Below are positions 9,209 to 18,858 of a DNA stretch of 64,000 nucleotides, piece after piece; within the stretch, counting starts at the first letter, position 1, and each line of letters starts with the position of its first letter. Made by a program: the position numbers and the translations under genes. Source of the DNA: Saprospiraceae bacterium (GTDB taxonomy: Bacteria; Bacteroidota; Bacteroidia; Chitinophagales; Saprospiraceae); contig JABWBR010000002.1 of assembly GCA_013360405.1 (NCBI GenBank), positions 62,001-126,000 of the forward strand. Direction: 5' to 3'. The notes beneath the pieces were generated by a model, which was not told where the DNA came from, made no database searches, and worked only from the letters and a program-made list of their open reading frames with translations.

Positions 9209-9544
9209 TTACCATACCCGCCAATCATTCGATATATGTTCCTCTCTTGTAGCTGGTCTCTGTCGGTTATTCGTCACCTGCGGCACTACATTGGCAAGAT
9301 ACTGCTGAAGTTCTGAAACATGGATAATTCCGTCGCCATCAAGGTCTGCCAACTTGTCATTTAACCCTGCCAACAGGCACCAAGTAAAAGCTCCATTTTC
9401 CCCGCTCGTGCCATAGCTCTGCTCGTGCCGCAGTTCCATATCTTTCCCTCGCTTCATTTTAAGAGACGCTGCTCGTGGCGACCTCTTGGGTCGCATACGG
9501 GTTAAGGCTGCGGGTTCAGCCCTTTGCTGTCTAAAACAAAGCAA
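9209..9544 (-). pseudogene. C-terminal fragment of a caspase-like (C14) peptidase
   Basis: The last 80 or so residues resemble the end of bacterial caspase-family (metacaspase-like) proteins: ENGAFTWCLLAGL, then an EF-hand-like DLDGDGIIHVSELQQYL, and the ending RQRPATREEHISNDWRVW. The catalytic His and Cys would lie upstream and are missing. The frame degenerates toward 9500-9544, next to transposase remnants, so the 5' end was probably lost to insertion or deletion. It is followed closely by the frameshifted exported gene at 8262-9180. Family assignment rests on motif memory of the C-terminal region only. Confidence 0.55.
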
Positions 9545-9569
9545 TAGAAGAAAGTTTTATATTTAGGGG

Positions 9570-10378
9570 GTCAAAAATCAAACAATAACGGTTACGGAAT
9601 TACTTAGTTTCCTTCCCCAAAAATTACTAGAACGAGTTGGAGAAGAAACAGGAGTAGTCTATCAAGTCAAAAATTGAAAGGAGAGGTGATGTTGAAATTG
9701 CTTTTGTTTGGCTTAACGACACGAAAAGAATTATCATGGAGTGTAATTGAAAATATTTTCCATCATTACATGTTTCGTCAATTTGCCGGAATTGAAGCCT
9801 CTGTTTCGACGGATCACAGTTCGTTAGCGGCTCGGTTATCCAATATCAAATTATCCTATTTTGAGCAGATTCATAAAGCCGTTAGTGAAGAATTAATTCA
9901 GAGATATCCAGTAGAAAAAATAGGTGGATATAAAATCGTTCGGTTTGACTCAACCTTAGTTTCAACAGCAAGTACCTTGTTAAAGATGAGCGGTTTACAG
10001 CATGGAGTAAATAAGTCAAAGCGGAAAGAAAATGCTCCTTTGGATATTAAATTTACCGTTGGATTCAATGGGTTAAGTGCGCCCAAAACTAAACTATTCA
10101 ATGAACAAACTTATTTATCTGAAGACGTAGCGCCGAAAGAGGTCATTTCAGTGTTCCAATTCGGCAAAGACGAAATAGCTGTTTTCGATAGAGGATTGAA
10201 TAGCCGTAAAGCCTTGGAGGAATTCAGTGGCTCAAATTTAATATTTGTTACCCGACTTAGATGCCCTAAAGGAGTGGTTAAACACGAAGTCATCAAATCC
10301 ATTACCAGCATTGACCCTAACCAAGCTTATGAAACCGAAAGTTTGCTCATTGACCAAGACCAGGAGGTTTTCCTGTAG
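9570..10378 (+). mobile_element. IS4-type transposase remnant
   Basis: Residues readable from about 9570 (TVTELLSFLPQKLLERVGEE) join, after a one-base deletion in an A-run near 9669-9673, to a frame running to a stop at 10378. The main frame has the transposase core: YKIVRFDSTLVSTAS with the first Asp, EIAVFDRGLNSRKALEEF with the second Asp, then FVTRLR. The C-terminal part with the expected catalytic Glu is absent, and the frame ends where a second transposase remnant begins. The start TTG at 9674 is only the longest-frame start, not a real one. No terminal inverted repeats or target duplication could be recognised. Confidence 0.75.
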
Positions 10379-10394
10379 TTACCCAGTCTATTTC

Positions 10395-10836
<442 letters not shown>

Positions 10837-10856
10837 CCCTTACCTCTTTATCCCTC

Positions 10857-12413
10857 CTATCCGGCCCACCCCTCCCGATCCAGGCTGCGAAAATGAATCG
10901 CTTCTGCCAGGTGTTCGATCTGAATATCGGGGCTGTCGGCCAGGTCTGCAATCGTGCGCGAGACCTTGAGGATGCGGTCGAAAGCGCGGGCCGACAACTT
11001 CAATTTTTCCATCGCCCTTTTGACCAGCATGAGTCCTGTCGGATTCACCTGGCATACCTCGCGCACCATCTGCCCGGGCATCTGCGCATTGCAGTGCAGG
11101 CTGGGATGCGCTTCAAAGCGCGCCGCCTGCAACTGGCGGGCCCTGACCACCCGCTCGGCGATATCCCGGCTCGACTCTGAAGGGCGACTAAAACTCGACA
11201 GTTCGTCATAACTCACGGGGGTGACTTCCACGTGCAAGTCGATGCGGTCGAGCAGGGGGCCGGATATTTTGCTCAGGTATTTTTTTACTACCCCGGCGCC
11301 GCATACGCAGTCTTTTTCGGGATGGTTGTAATAGCCGCAGGGACAGGGATTCATAGAGGCGATAAGGGTGAAGCCCGCCGGGTAGTCTACCGTGGTTTTT
11401 GCCCGGGAGATCGTCACGCGGCGCTCTTCCATGGGCTGTCGCAGCACTTCGAGGGCGCCGCGTTTAAATTCGGGCAGCTCGTCGAGGAATAAGACGCCGT
11501 TGTGCGACAGGGATATTTCGCCGGGATGGGGATTGGTGCCGCCGCCTACCAGCGCCACGTCGCTGATCGTGTGGTGCGGCGCCCGGAAAGGCCTTGTCGT
11601 GATCAGGGAGGTATTGGCGGGCAGAATACCCGCAACCGAATGAATTTTAGTGGTTTCGAGGGCTTCGTGTAGTGAAAGCGGCGGCAGAATGGTGGGCAGT
11701 CGACGCGCCAGCATTGTTTTGCCGGCGCCGGGAGGGCCGATCAGTATTACGTTATGTCCGCCGGCAGCGGCGATCTCCAGGGCGCGCTTGATATTTTCCT
11801 GTCCTTTTACATCCGAAAAATCGACGTCGTAGCAATTTTGGCTGTTGCTAAACTCCTCGCGAGCATCCACAAAAACAGGCTCCAGTTTAACGGCGCCGCT
11901 GAGGAATTTCACGGCTTCCTTCAGGTTGTCGATTCCGTAGACTTCCAGGTTGCTCACGATGGCTGCTTCGCGGGCGTTTTGCCGGGGCAGGATAAGCCCT
12001 TTGAAATTCTCCTTGCGGGCCTGGATAGCGATGGGCAAGGCGCCTTTGATGGGTCGCAGACTGCCGTCGAGCGACAACTCACCGAGGACGACGTAGCGGT
12101 CCAATTCGGGTAAATCGACCTGGTTGGTGGCGCTGATATATGCCAGCGCGATAGGCAGGTCGTAGGAGGCGCCTTCTTTGCGGAGGTCGGCAGGCGCCAG
12201 GTTGACTACCGTCTTGAGCCGGTACATGTGGTAACCCGACGACTTCAGCGCCGCTTCTACCCGTTGGAAGCCTTCTTTCATGGCGTTATCGGGCAGGCCC
12301 ACCAGAAAATAAAACTGCCCGGTAAGTATGGGCGTGCCGCCGGCATGCACCTCTACGGCAATCGTGCGGGCATCCACTCCGTGTACCGCACTGGCAAACG
12401 TTTTCACTAGCAT
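10857..12413 (-). CDS. comM: YifB/ComM family Mg-chelatase-like AAA+ ATPase
   Basis: 518 residues, a normal length for the family. An N-terminal Lon-protease-like S5 fold domain (about residues 1-180) is followed by an AAA+ domain with Walker A GPPGAGKTML near residue 225, Walker B VLFLDELPEF near 310, and SRAKTTVDYPAGFTLIASMN. The zinc-binding-like CPCGYYNHPEKDCVCG and a C-terminal Mg-chelatase domain complete it. ComM is a hexameric helicase that extends the D-loop during natural transformation. It is transcribed away from kynU; the intergenic region between them holds a large inverted repeat. Stop follows almost directly on the IS remnants. Confidence 0.93.
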   Translation of the reverse strand: MLVKTFASAVHGVDARTIAVEVHAGGTPILTGQFYFLVGLPDNAMKEGFQRVEAALKSSGYHMYRLKTVVNLAPADLRKEGASYDLPIALAYISATNQVDLPELDRYVVLGELSLDGSLRPIKGALPIAIQARKENFKGLILPRQNAREAAIVSNLEVYGIDNLKEAVKFLSGAVKLEPVFVDAREEFSNSQNCYDVDFSDVKGQENIKRALEIAAAGGHNVILIGPPGAGKTMLARRLPTILPPLSLHEALETTKIHSVAGILPANTSLITTRPFRAPHHTISDVALVGGGTNPHPGEISLSHNGVLFLDELPEFKRGALEVLRQPMEERRVTISRAKTTVDYPAGFTLIASMNPCPCGYYNHPEKDCVCGAGVVKKYLSKISGPLLDRIDLHVEVTPVSYDELSSFSRPSESSRDIAERVVRARQLQAARFEAHPSLHCNAQMPGQMVREVCQVNPTGLMLVKRAMEKLKLSARAFDRILKVSRTIADLADSPDIQIEHLAEAIHFRSLDREGWAG

Positions 12414-12559
12414 ATGGGGAGTTATTTGGTTTTAATATTTTGGTTGAAAAATTAGGTTATCCGCTCCAATTGCACGGGGTAATGGGGCATTTTTTTTTGA
12501 GACTATTAGACTTTCAGACTAATGTCGTCAACTTTAGGAAACACTCAAGCGATTTTTTT

Positions 12560-12652
12560 ACCACAGAGTTTCACGGAGTTTCCACGGAGTTCCACTGAGC
12601 TAGATTTTGACTCCGTGTAACTCTGTGTAAACTCCGTGAAACTCCGTGGTTA
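12560..12652. repeat. Imperfect 40-bp inverted repeat built from a CTCCGTG word
   Basis: The left arm (12560-12599) repeats CACGGAGTT-like words and the right arm (12611-12652) repeats their complement (CTCCGTGNAA, CTCTGTG). The arms agree at most positions and are separated by about 11 nt. It lies between the divergent comM and kynU genes, so it cannot simply be a shared 3' terminator. Confidence 0.85.
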
Positions 12653-12716
12653 AATAATCGGCTTATGTTGACGGCATTAGTCCTACAGTCCAACAGTCTT
12701 TCCCACATTTGATTGT

Positions 12717-12724
12717 TACCTTTG
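12717..12724 (+). promoter_or_regulatory. Bacteroidetes-type -7 box of kynU
   Basis: TACCTTTG matches the TAnnTTTG consensus exactly and lies 21 nt before the chosen ATG. No clear -33 TTG element is seen at the usual distance. Confidence 0.55.
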
Positions 12725-12745
12725 CCTCCGCAAATCTTACTACGT

Positions 12746-14023
12746 ATGCACTACGAACCCACGCAGGCCTTTGCTTTGGCTATGGATGAAGCCGACGAAC
12801 TTAGCCGCTTCCGGCAGCGCTTTTACTTCCCGCGCCATGAAGGGAAAGACGTCCTGTATTTTTGTGGCAACTCGCTGGGCTTGCAGCCCGAAGGTGTAAT
12901 GGCAGCGCTTACCCGCGAAGTGCAGCACTGGCGCGAACATGGCGTAGAGGGGCACTTCAGGGGGGAAATGCCCTGGATGGACTACCATAAGTTCCTCCTG
13001 CCCCAAACCGCCCATATTGCCGGCGCACAGGAACAAGAGGTCGTAGTGATGAACACCCTCACCACCAACCTGCACCTCATGATGGTGAGTTTTTACCGCC
13101 CCAACCGCGACCGTTTTAAGATTATTATGGAAGCGGGGGCCTTCCCTTCCGACCAATACGCCGTAGAAAGTCAGGTGCGCTGGCACGGCTTTGCACCCGA
13201 AGAGGCCATTGTAGAAGTAACGCCACGGCCAGGCGAAGACACCTTGCGCACCGAAGACATATTGGCCGCCATAGCCACACACGGCCCGCAAACAGCCCTG
13301 GTGATGTTTGGCGGGGTAAACTACTACACCGGCCAGTGGTATGATATGGCCGCAATTACCGAGGCCGGCCACCGCGCCGGCGCCATGGTGGGTTTCGACC
13401 TGGCGCATGCTGCCGGCAATGTGCCCCTGCAACTACACGACTGGAACGCAGATTTTGCCGTATGGTGCAGCTACAAATACCTTAACTCGGGCCCGGGCGG
13501 TCCCAGCGGTGTTTTTGTACACGAACGCCACGGCGCCAACCCCCAATTGCTGCGTTTTGCCGGCTGGTGGGGTCACGACGAGGCGCGCCGCTTTCTGATG
13601 GAAAAGGGATTTCACCCCATGACCGGCGCCGCAGGATGGCAACTCAGCAATGCCCAGATATTCAGCTTTGCCGCCCACAAAGTGAGCCTCGATATTTTTG
13701 CCGAAGCGACCATGCCTGCCCTGCGCGCTAAAAGCATAAGCCTCACCGGCTATCTGGAGTATCTCATTCAGCAACTCCATGCGGAAGGCAATCAGTTTAA
13801 AATAATCACGCCTGCCGAACCCGCAGAAAGGGGGTGCCAGTTATCCATACTAACCGGCCCACACGGTCGCGAATTATTCAATTACCTTTCGCACAACGGC
13901 GTGATATGCGACTGGCGCGAGCCAAATGTAATACGCCTGGCGCCCACGCCATTGTACAATTCCTATCGCGACGTATACGAATTGAGCGTATTGCTGCGCA
14001 AAAGCCCTAACTTCGTACCATGA
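12746..14023 (+). CDS. kynU: Kynureninase
   Basis: 425 residues from the ATG at 12746. This fits the family (about 400-430) and the promoter box just upstream; an earlier in-frame start would overlap the promoter. It is a PLP fold type I enzyme that splits kynurenine to anthranilate and alanine (or 3-hydroxykynurenine to 3-hydroxyanthranilate). FCGNSLGLQP near the N-terminus, VGFDLAHAAGN with the PLP-binding Asp, and WCSYKYLNSGPGG with the Schiff-base Lys near residue 244 are all typical. The stop overlaps the start of the fadJ-like gene by 4 nt (ATGA), so the two are translationally coupled. No other tryptophan or NAD pathway gene is next to it. Confidence 0.95.
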   Translation: MHYEPTQAFALAMDEADELSRFRQRFYFPRHEGKDVLYFCGNSLGLQPEGVMAALTREVQHWREHGVEGHFRGEMPWMDYHKFLLPQTAHIAGAQEQEVVVMNTLTTNLHLMMVSFYRPNRDRFKIIMEAGAFPSDQYAVESQVRWHGFAPEEAIVEVTPRPGEDTLRTEDILAAIATHGPQTALVMFGGVNYYTGQWYDMAAITEAGHRAGAMVGFDLAHAAGNVPLQLHDWNADFAVWCSYKYLNSGPGGPSGVFVHERHGANPQLLRFAGWWGHDEARRFLMEKGFHPMTGAAGWQLSNAQIFSFAAHKVSLDIFAEATMPALRAKSISLTGYLEYLIQQLHAEGNQFKIITPAEPAERGCQLSILTGPHGRELFNYLSHNGVICDWREPNVIRLAPTPLYNSYRDVYELSVLLRKSPNFVP

Positions 14024-16140
14024 TCAGGTACCAAAAAGATACCGATAATATCGTCACGCTCATCATGGACATGAACGAGCGCGGCGCCAATGTAATCAAC
14101 CACGAGATCGGCGACGTATTTGTGCCGGTAATTGCGCATCTCAAACACGAAAAGGCCAGGGGAGCATTGCGGGGGGTTATTCTCACCTCGGCAAAAAAAT
14201 CGTTCCTCGCCGGCGGCGACCTCGAATACTTGTACCGGGCAGAAGAGGCAGAAGAAATATTTCGCTTTTGCGAAAAAATGAAAAAATTTCTGCGCGACCT
14301 CGAAAGTCCCGGCGTACCCGTAGTGGCCGCCCTCAATGGCGATGCGCTCGGCGCGGGCTTCGAAGTAGCGCTGGCCTGCCATCATCGCATTATCATTGAC
14401 AATCCGGGTATCAGCGTGGGTTTGCCCGAAGTACAGATCGGGTTGATGCCGGGTGCGGGTGGCAGTATACGGCTTATGTGGCTGCTGGGTATCGAAAAAG
14501 CCTATCCCGTGCTTTCGGGGGGCTTGCGCTACAATCCGCAGGAGGCCTTGCGGGCCGGCATCATTGACGAGCTGGCTACCAGCCGCAAAGACATGCTCGA
14601 AAAAGCCAAAGCCTGGCTGATGAAAACCCACGAAGGCCGGCGTCCCTGGGACCGCGAGGGCCATACCATTCCCGGCGGATCGGCCCGCGACCCGCACGTG
14701 GCCGCCTGGTTCAGGCAGCACAGCGCCGAGCAAGCCGCCGCCAGCCCCTACAACCCCGCCAAACAAGCTATTCTGAGTGTATTGTATGAGGGTTCAAAAG
14801 TAGATTTCGACACGGCTTGCCGCATAGAAAGCCGCTATTATACCGGCTTGCTGCGCAGTCGCTCGTGTAAAAACATGATCAAAGCCTTTTGGTTTGACTA
14901 CAACAGTATCCGATCTGGCATCAACAGGCCGAAAGGCTTTGGGCGTTTTCGTCCGCGAAAAGTGGGGATTATCGGCGCCGGACAAATGGGCTCGGGTATT
15001 GCGCTGGCCTGCCTCACCAACGGGCTGGAGGTAGTCATCAAAGACATCTCGCGACTCGTAGCTGAACGCGGGCGCGACTATGTGCGCAACTATCTCAACC
15101 AGCAGGTGGTGCAAGGCATATTCTCCCCCGCTGAACGCGACACCATGCTGCAACGCGTAAAAACCACCGACGACCCCCACGATTTTTCAAGCTGCGATCT
15201 CGTCATCGAGGCCGTCTTTGAAAACCAAATGGTAAAGCAAAAGGTGACCAAAGAAGCCGAAATACACATGGATGAATATTCGCTTTTCGGCACCAATACG
15301 ATATCTATACCCATCTCCAAACTCGCCGCCGCTTCCGTCAGGCCCGCGCATTACATCGGGTTGCACTTTTTTCATCCTGCGGAAGACGTACCCCTGGTAG
15401 AAATCGTGCGCGGCGCCAAAACGTCGGATGAAACCGTAGCCCGCGCTTTCGACTTTGTGACCTCCATCGGCAAAATTCCGATCGTAGTAAAAGACGACTG
15501 GGGTTTTTATGTGGCCCGCGTGCAAAATACGTATCTACTAGAGGGCGTCACGATGCTCAAAGAAGGATATCCGCCGGCGCTTATCGAACACCTGGGCAGG
15601 CAGGCCGGCATGCCCAAAGGCGCCCTGGCCCAGGCCGACGATCTCGGCCTGGCTCTCGTATTGCACTACGAACGCCAGGCCGCCGAACACTACGGCGCCC
15701 GGTATATTCAACATCCAGCGGTATCTGCCCTCGAGATGATGCTCAACGATCTCCAACGCCCAGGTAAGGCCAAAAAAGCCGGCTTTTATGAATACGATGA
15801 AAACGGCAACCGCAAGTTGTGGGAAGAACTCAACACCCATTTCCCTTCTCATCAGCCCAACTCCAATAACGAAGAACTCTTGGAACGGTTTCTTTTCGCC
15901 CAGGTGATAGAAGCCGTTTGGTGTATGCAAGAGCACGTGATTTATTCAATCCCAGGCGCCAACCTGGGCAGCATCTACGGTTGGGGCTTCCCAGCTACCA
16001 GCGGCGGCGTTATCCAGTTTATCGCCGATTACGGCGTCACTCGCTTTCTGGAGCGCTGCAAATTATTTGAACAACGCTACGGCCCACGCTTTAAGGCGCC
16101 CAGGCTGGTCGGGGAATTGGCCTTGAGGAATGAGGAATGA
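14020..16140 (+). CDS. FadJ-like enoyl-CoA hydratase / 3-hydroxyacyl-CoA dehydrogenase
   Basis: 706 residues. The N-terminal crotonase domain (about 1-200) has the oxyanion-hole segments KKSFLAGGDLEYL and NGDALGAGFEVALAC, and the catalytic Glu pair region LPEVQIGLMPGAGG. The dehydrogenase part starts with a Rossmann motif IGAGQMGSGIALACLTNGLE (about residue 310), has the catalytic-His segment GLHFFHPAEDVPLVEIV, and carries a C-terminal helical domain pair. The enzyme runs two central steps of fatty acid beta-oxidation on CoA esters. It overlaps kynU by 4 nt. The final residues LRNEE and the stop codon are read out of the GAGGAATGAG tandem repeat that begins here, so the natural C-terminus may have been altered by the array. 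Confidence 0.92.
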   Translation: MIRYQKDTDNIVTLIMDMNERGANVINHEIGDVFVPVIAHLKHEKARGALRGVILTSAKKSFLAGGDLEYLYRAEEAEEIFRFCEKMKKFLRDLESPGVPVVAALNGDALGAGFEVALACHHRIIIDNPGISVGLPEVQIGLMPGAGGSIRLMWLLGIEKAYPVLSGGLRYNPQEALRAGIIDELATSRKDMLEKAKAWLMKTHEGRRPWDREGHTIPGGSARDPHVAAWFRQHSAEQAAASPYNPAKQAILSVLYEGSKVDFDTACRIESRYYTGLLRSRSCKNMIKAFWFDYNSIRSGINRPKGFGRFRPRKVGIIGAGQMGSGIALACLTNGLEVVIKDISRLVAERGRDYVRNYLNQQVVQGIFSPAERDTMLQRVKTTDDPHDFSSCDLVIEAVFENQMVKQKVTKEAEIHMDEYSLFGTNTISIPISKLAAASVRPAHYIGLHFFHPAEDVPLVEIVRGAKTSDETVARAFDFVTSIGKIPIVVKDDWGFYVARVQNTYLLEGVTMLKEGYPPALIEHLGRQAGMPKGALAQADDLGLALVLHYERQAAEHYGARYIQHPAVSALEMMLNDLQRPGKAKKAGFYEYDENGNRKLWEELNTHFPSHQPNSNNEELLERFLFAQVIEAVWCMQEHVIYSIPGANLGSIYGWGFPATSGGVIQFIADYGVTRFLERCKLFEQRYGPRFKAPRLVGELALRNEE

Positions 16141-16236
16141 GGAGTGAGGAGTGAGGAGTGAGGTATGAGGAGTGAGGAATGAGAAGTGAGGAATGAGAAG
16201 TGAGGAATGAGAAGTGAGGAATGAAGAGTGAAGAAA
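16124..16236 (+). repeat. Tandem array of GAGGAATGAG / GAGAAGTGAG words
   Basis: About 110 nt composed almost only of 7-nt words (GAGGAGT, GAGGAAT, GAGAAGT) in head-to-tail order, ending in several 14-nt copies of GAATGAGAAGTGAG. It begins inside the last codons of the fadJ-like gene and supplies its TGA stop. Confidence 0.9.
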
Positions 16237-16256
16237 ATAATTAATTGATAATCAAA

Positions 16257-16291
16257 TCTCACCCTCTCACCCTCTCACCCTCTCACTCTCC
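16257..16291. repeat. CACCCTCT tandem array
   Basis: Four head-to-tail copies of the octamer word CACCCTCT with small changes. The minus-strand stop codon of the gene at 16283 lies inside the array. The same octamer forms the perfect eight-copy array at 45271-45334. Confidence 0.85.
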
Positions 16292-17710
16292 CAACCACTG
16301 GGCGAGGTAAGCGGCCAGGGGGCTGTGATGAGTCTTGATCAATTCAATTAATTCCATAAGTTGTTGGCGTTTTGCGGGATCGGTTTGGATTGGCGGCATA
16401 AACGAGGCCAGCGCTTTTTGTTGCTTGTCGAGCGTATCGCGGTCGGTGAGCAGGGCGGCGACGGCATAATACCATCGAATAGTGGGCAAGTAGAAAGACT
16501 TGTTTACCGAGGCTTTATCGCGCTCCAGCAGTTTGTGCTTAGTACATACTTTGAGTAGCTTGGCATATTTGCGCTGGTGCAGCAGGCTTTCGAGGTAAGA
16601 GGTAAAAAAGAGGAACCAGCGGTTTTCAAAAATCTCCCGGGGATACGCCCGCAGGTAAGTCTCGGCGTAGTTTTCGGCGGCCAGGTATTGCTCCAGGTGG
16701 ATTTGACATTTGACATAATGACTCACAAAGCCGATTTTATTGTGAAAACTGTGGGTAGTCTTGCTTTCCGGCAGGGCGTCTTTGAGCAGTGCCATGGCCT
16801 CGCGGTATTTCTTCTCGCGCAGCAGAACCGCGCAGAGATTATTGACGTAGTGGATGTAATCGATATTTTTTACCCGCACCGATAGGTAGCCGTAGTATTC
16901 GGCTTTCTCGAATTCGCGGAATTTGACGTGCAACATTAGCCGGTTGCCGTAGTAATTGAGCAGAATGCGCTTGGAGTAAAAAAGCCCCTTGTTGAGTTGC
17001 TGCTCGAGGTATTCGTATTTTTCGAGCAGGGGCTCGAAGCGGCGGTAATTGTAGTAAATAAAAGTAAGTCGCACCAGCGCCATATAGCGATTCCAGCCGT
17101 CGAGCGTTTCGTCGTAGAAAATGTCGGTGAGACGTTGTTCCCAATGGATAGAAGGCGTGGCATTGCCGGCGTATTGCTTTACGATATCGAGGGTGGCGCG
17201 GTGTAGCTCTTCGCCGGTTTCTTTTGAGCGCAACCAGGCATCGCGGTGATTGGCCAGGAAGGTTTCTACGAGGTCGTGGTCGGTATAGCGCATGCGGATG
17301 AGCAGAAAATGGCGGTACGACTGGGCCAGCTCGTAAAAGCGGGTAAAATAAAAGCGGGTGGGCGTGCCTGCTTTTATTTCGTGTAGCAACCGTTCTTCGG
17401 TAGCCGGTTCTATGGCATCGGTAAGGATCTTGCGCTCTGTATCGAGCATCCATTCGAGGTGCATGTCTACATCAAGGTTGCGCAGGCGGTCGGCGATCCA
17501 GAGTTTGAGGTTGGAGTATTTGCGTTTGTCGAGGTTTTCGTTGTAGGCAAGGCGTTCTTCACCGTGTTGGCGGCGACAGTTGTAGTCCACCCGCTCAAGG
17601 ATGGCCACTTTTGTTTTGTCGTCAAATTGCTGGTTGGCCAGCAGCCAGGTCGTTTCGTGCGGCAGCAGCAATTCGGTGAATTCGGTAAATTTCTGCAGTT
17701 TGTTGCGCAT
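16283..17710 (-). CDS. Conserved helical-repeat protein of unknown function
   Basis: 475 residues from the ATG at 17708-17710; the longer frame would translate the repeat array upstream and is not credible. The protein is charged, Tyr/Leu-rich and entirely helical in appearance, with TPR-like pairs from about residue 230 on (for example RRFEPLLEKYEYLEQQL, FREFEKAEYYGYLSVR, KYREAMALLKDALPESK, QYLAAENYAETYLRAY). No signal peptide or membrane segment. It resembles the many large TPR-like cytoplasmic proteins of Saprospiria, but I do not recognise a named family. A -7-like element (TATTGTTG, one mismatch) lies just before the start. Confidence 0.75.
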   Translation of the reverse strand: MRNKLQKFTEFTELLLPHETTWLLANQQFDDKTKVAILERVDYNCRRQHGEERLAYNENLDKRKYSNLKLWIADRLRNLDVDMHLEWMLDTERKILTDAIEPATEERLLHEIKAGTPTRFYFTRFYELAQSYRHFLLIRMRYTDHDLVETFLANHRDAWLRSKETGEELHRATLDIVKQYAGNATPSIHWEQRLTDIFYDETLDGWNRYMALVRLTFIYYNYRRFEPLLEKYEYLEQQLNKGLFYSKRILLNYYGNRLMLHVKFREFEKAEYYGYLSVRVKNIDYIHYVNNLCAVLLREKKYREAMALLKDALPESKTTHSFHNKIGFVSHYVKCQIHLEQYLAAENYAETYLRAYPREIFENRWFLFFTSYLESLLHQRKYAKLLKVCTKHKLLERDKASVNKSFYLPTIRWYYAVAALLTDRDTLDKQQKALASFMPPIQTDPAKRQQLMELIELIKTHHSPLAAYLAQWLGE

Positions 17711-17756
17711 ACGGCAACAATATGCAGATTTTTCCCGAATTATGCATGGGGGTGTT

Positions 17757-17827
17757 TGAGGTGACAAGGTGACAGGGTGACAGGGTGACGATCTCTCCCT
17801 CACTCCCTCCCACACTCTCTCCCTCAC
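17757..17827. repeat. GGTGACAG and CTCCCTCAC word array
   Basis: Copies of GGTGACAG in tandem (17758-17791) followed by CTCCCTC / CCCACACTCTC words (17794-17827). The stop codon of the FabG-like gene (minus strand, 17824-17826) lies in the last word. The array separates it from the helical-repeat gene downstream. Confidence 0.85.
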
Positions 17828-18567
17828 AAAGTCAGTCCGCCGTCTACACTGATGGTGGCGCCGTTGATAAACGCGGCTTCATCCGAAGCGAGAAAGGCAT
17901 AGGCGGCGGCCACCTCCTCGGGGGTACCGAGCCGGCCCGCGGGAGCTTTGTCTTTCATACCCTGCAGCACCTGCTCTGGGATCGTGTCCATCATTTCGGT
18001 GTGAATAAACCCGGGAGCTACGGCGTTGGCAGTGATGCCCTTGCGGCCGAATTCGCGGGCCCACACTTTGGTCATGCCGATTACACCGGCTTTGGTGGCC
18101 ACGTAGTTGGTTTGCCCGAAATTGCCGTAAAGCCCCACCACCGATGCCGCAGAAATTATGCGCCCCCAGCCCTGCGCCTCCATATAGGGATACACCGCCT
18201 TGGTGCAGTTGAAAACCCCCGTGAGGTTGACGGCGATGACCTGGTCCCACTGCTCGGGGGTCATCTTTTTCAAAGAGGCGTCGCGGGTGATGCCGGCATT
18301 GTTGATCAGTATGTCGATGCTGCCGAAGCGGTCTTTTACCTGTGCGGCCGCCTGCACGACGGCCTCCAGACTGGTGGTGTCGACGTGGTAATACTCGGCT
18401 TGCAAGCCCTGCTGCCGGCAGTTTTCGACGAGGGTTTTGCCTCTTTCTTCCTGGATATCCCAGATAGCTACCCGGGCGCCTTCTTCCATAAATCGCAGCG
18501 CGGTGGCTTTGCCGATGCCGCTGGCGCCGCCGGTGACGACGGCTGTTTTGTTTGTGAGTCGTTTCAT
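17824..18567 (-). CDS. FabG-like short-chain dehydrogenase/reductase (3-oxoacyl-ACP or acetoacetyl-CoA reductase type)
   Basis: 247 residues from the ATG at 18565-18567; this length and the following MKRLTNKTAVVTGGASGIGK fit classical SDRs. Features are the nucleotide-binding TGGASGIG, the structural DILINNAG, the catalytic Ser in ISAASVVG and YVATK with catalytic Tyr and Lys, ending IINGATISVDGGLTL. It would reduce 3-oxoacyl thioesters with NAD(P)H. The neighbourhood of fadJ-like, KAS III-like and acyl-CoA ligase genes suits acyl-chain metabolism, but the exact substrate (ACP or CoA) cannot be read from sequence. Confidence 0.88.
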   Translation of the reverse strand: MKRLTNKTAVVTGGASGIGKATALRFMEEGARVAIWDIQEERGKTLVENCRQQGLQAEYYHVDTTSLEAVVQAAAQVKDRFGSIDILINNAGITRDASLKKMTPEQWDQVIAVNLTGVFNCTKAVYPYMEAQGWGRIISAASVVGLYGNFGQTNYVATKAGVIGMTKVWAREFGRKGITANAVAPGFIHTEMMDTIPEQVLQGMKDKAPAGRLGTPEEVAAAYAFLASDEAAFINGATISVDGGLTL

Positions 18568-18858
18568 GGGGGCTAAATTAGGCAGCCCACCGGTTTTGGC
18601 ACTGTTTTTCAGCAACTTGTCGTTTTTTCGGTCAAGGGCCGATTTTGCGATAAGCTTTTAGTTTTAAACAATAAAAATATCTATTGCAAAAAATTGATTT
18701 TCAAAAATTTAATTCCAAAAATACAAACTAATTCGATACCTGGTACGGTAAATTGCCCCGGTAAGTCCATCCTGAAAAAGATGAAAAACGAGCATTATGC
18801 GGCGATGGGGCTTATTACCTTAGCGGAGATGTCCATCCATTTAAAACTGACCTGACCT

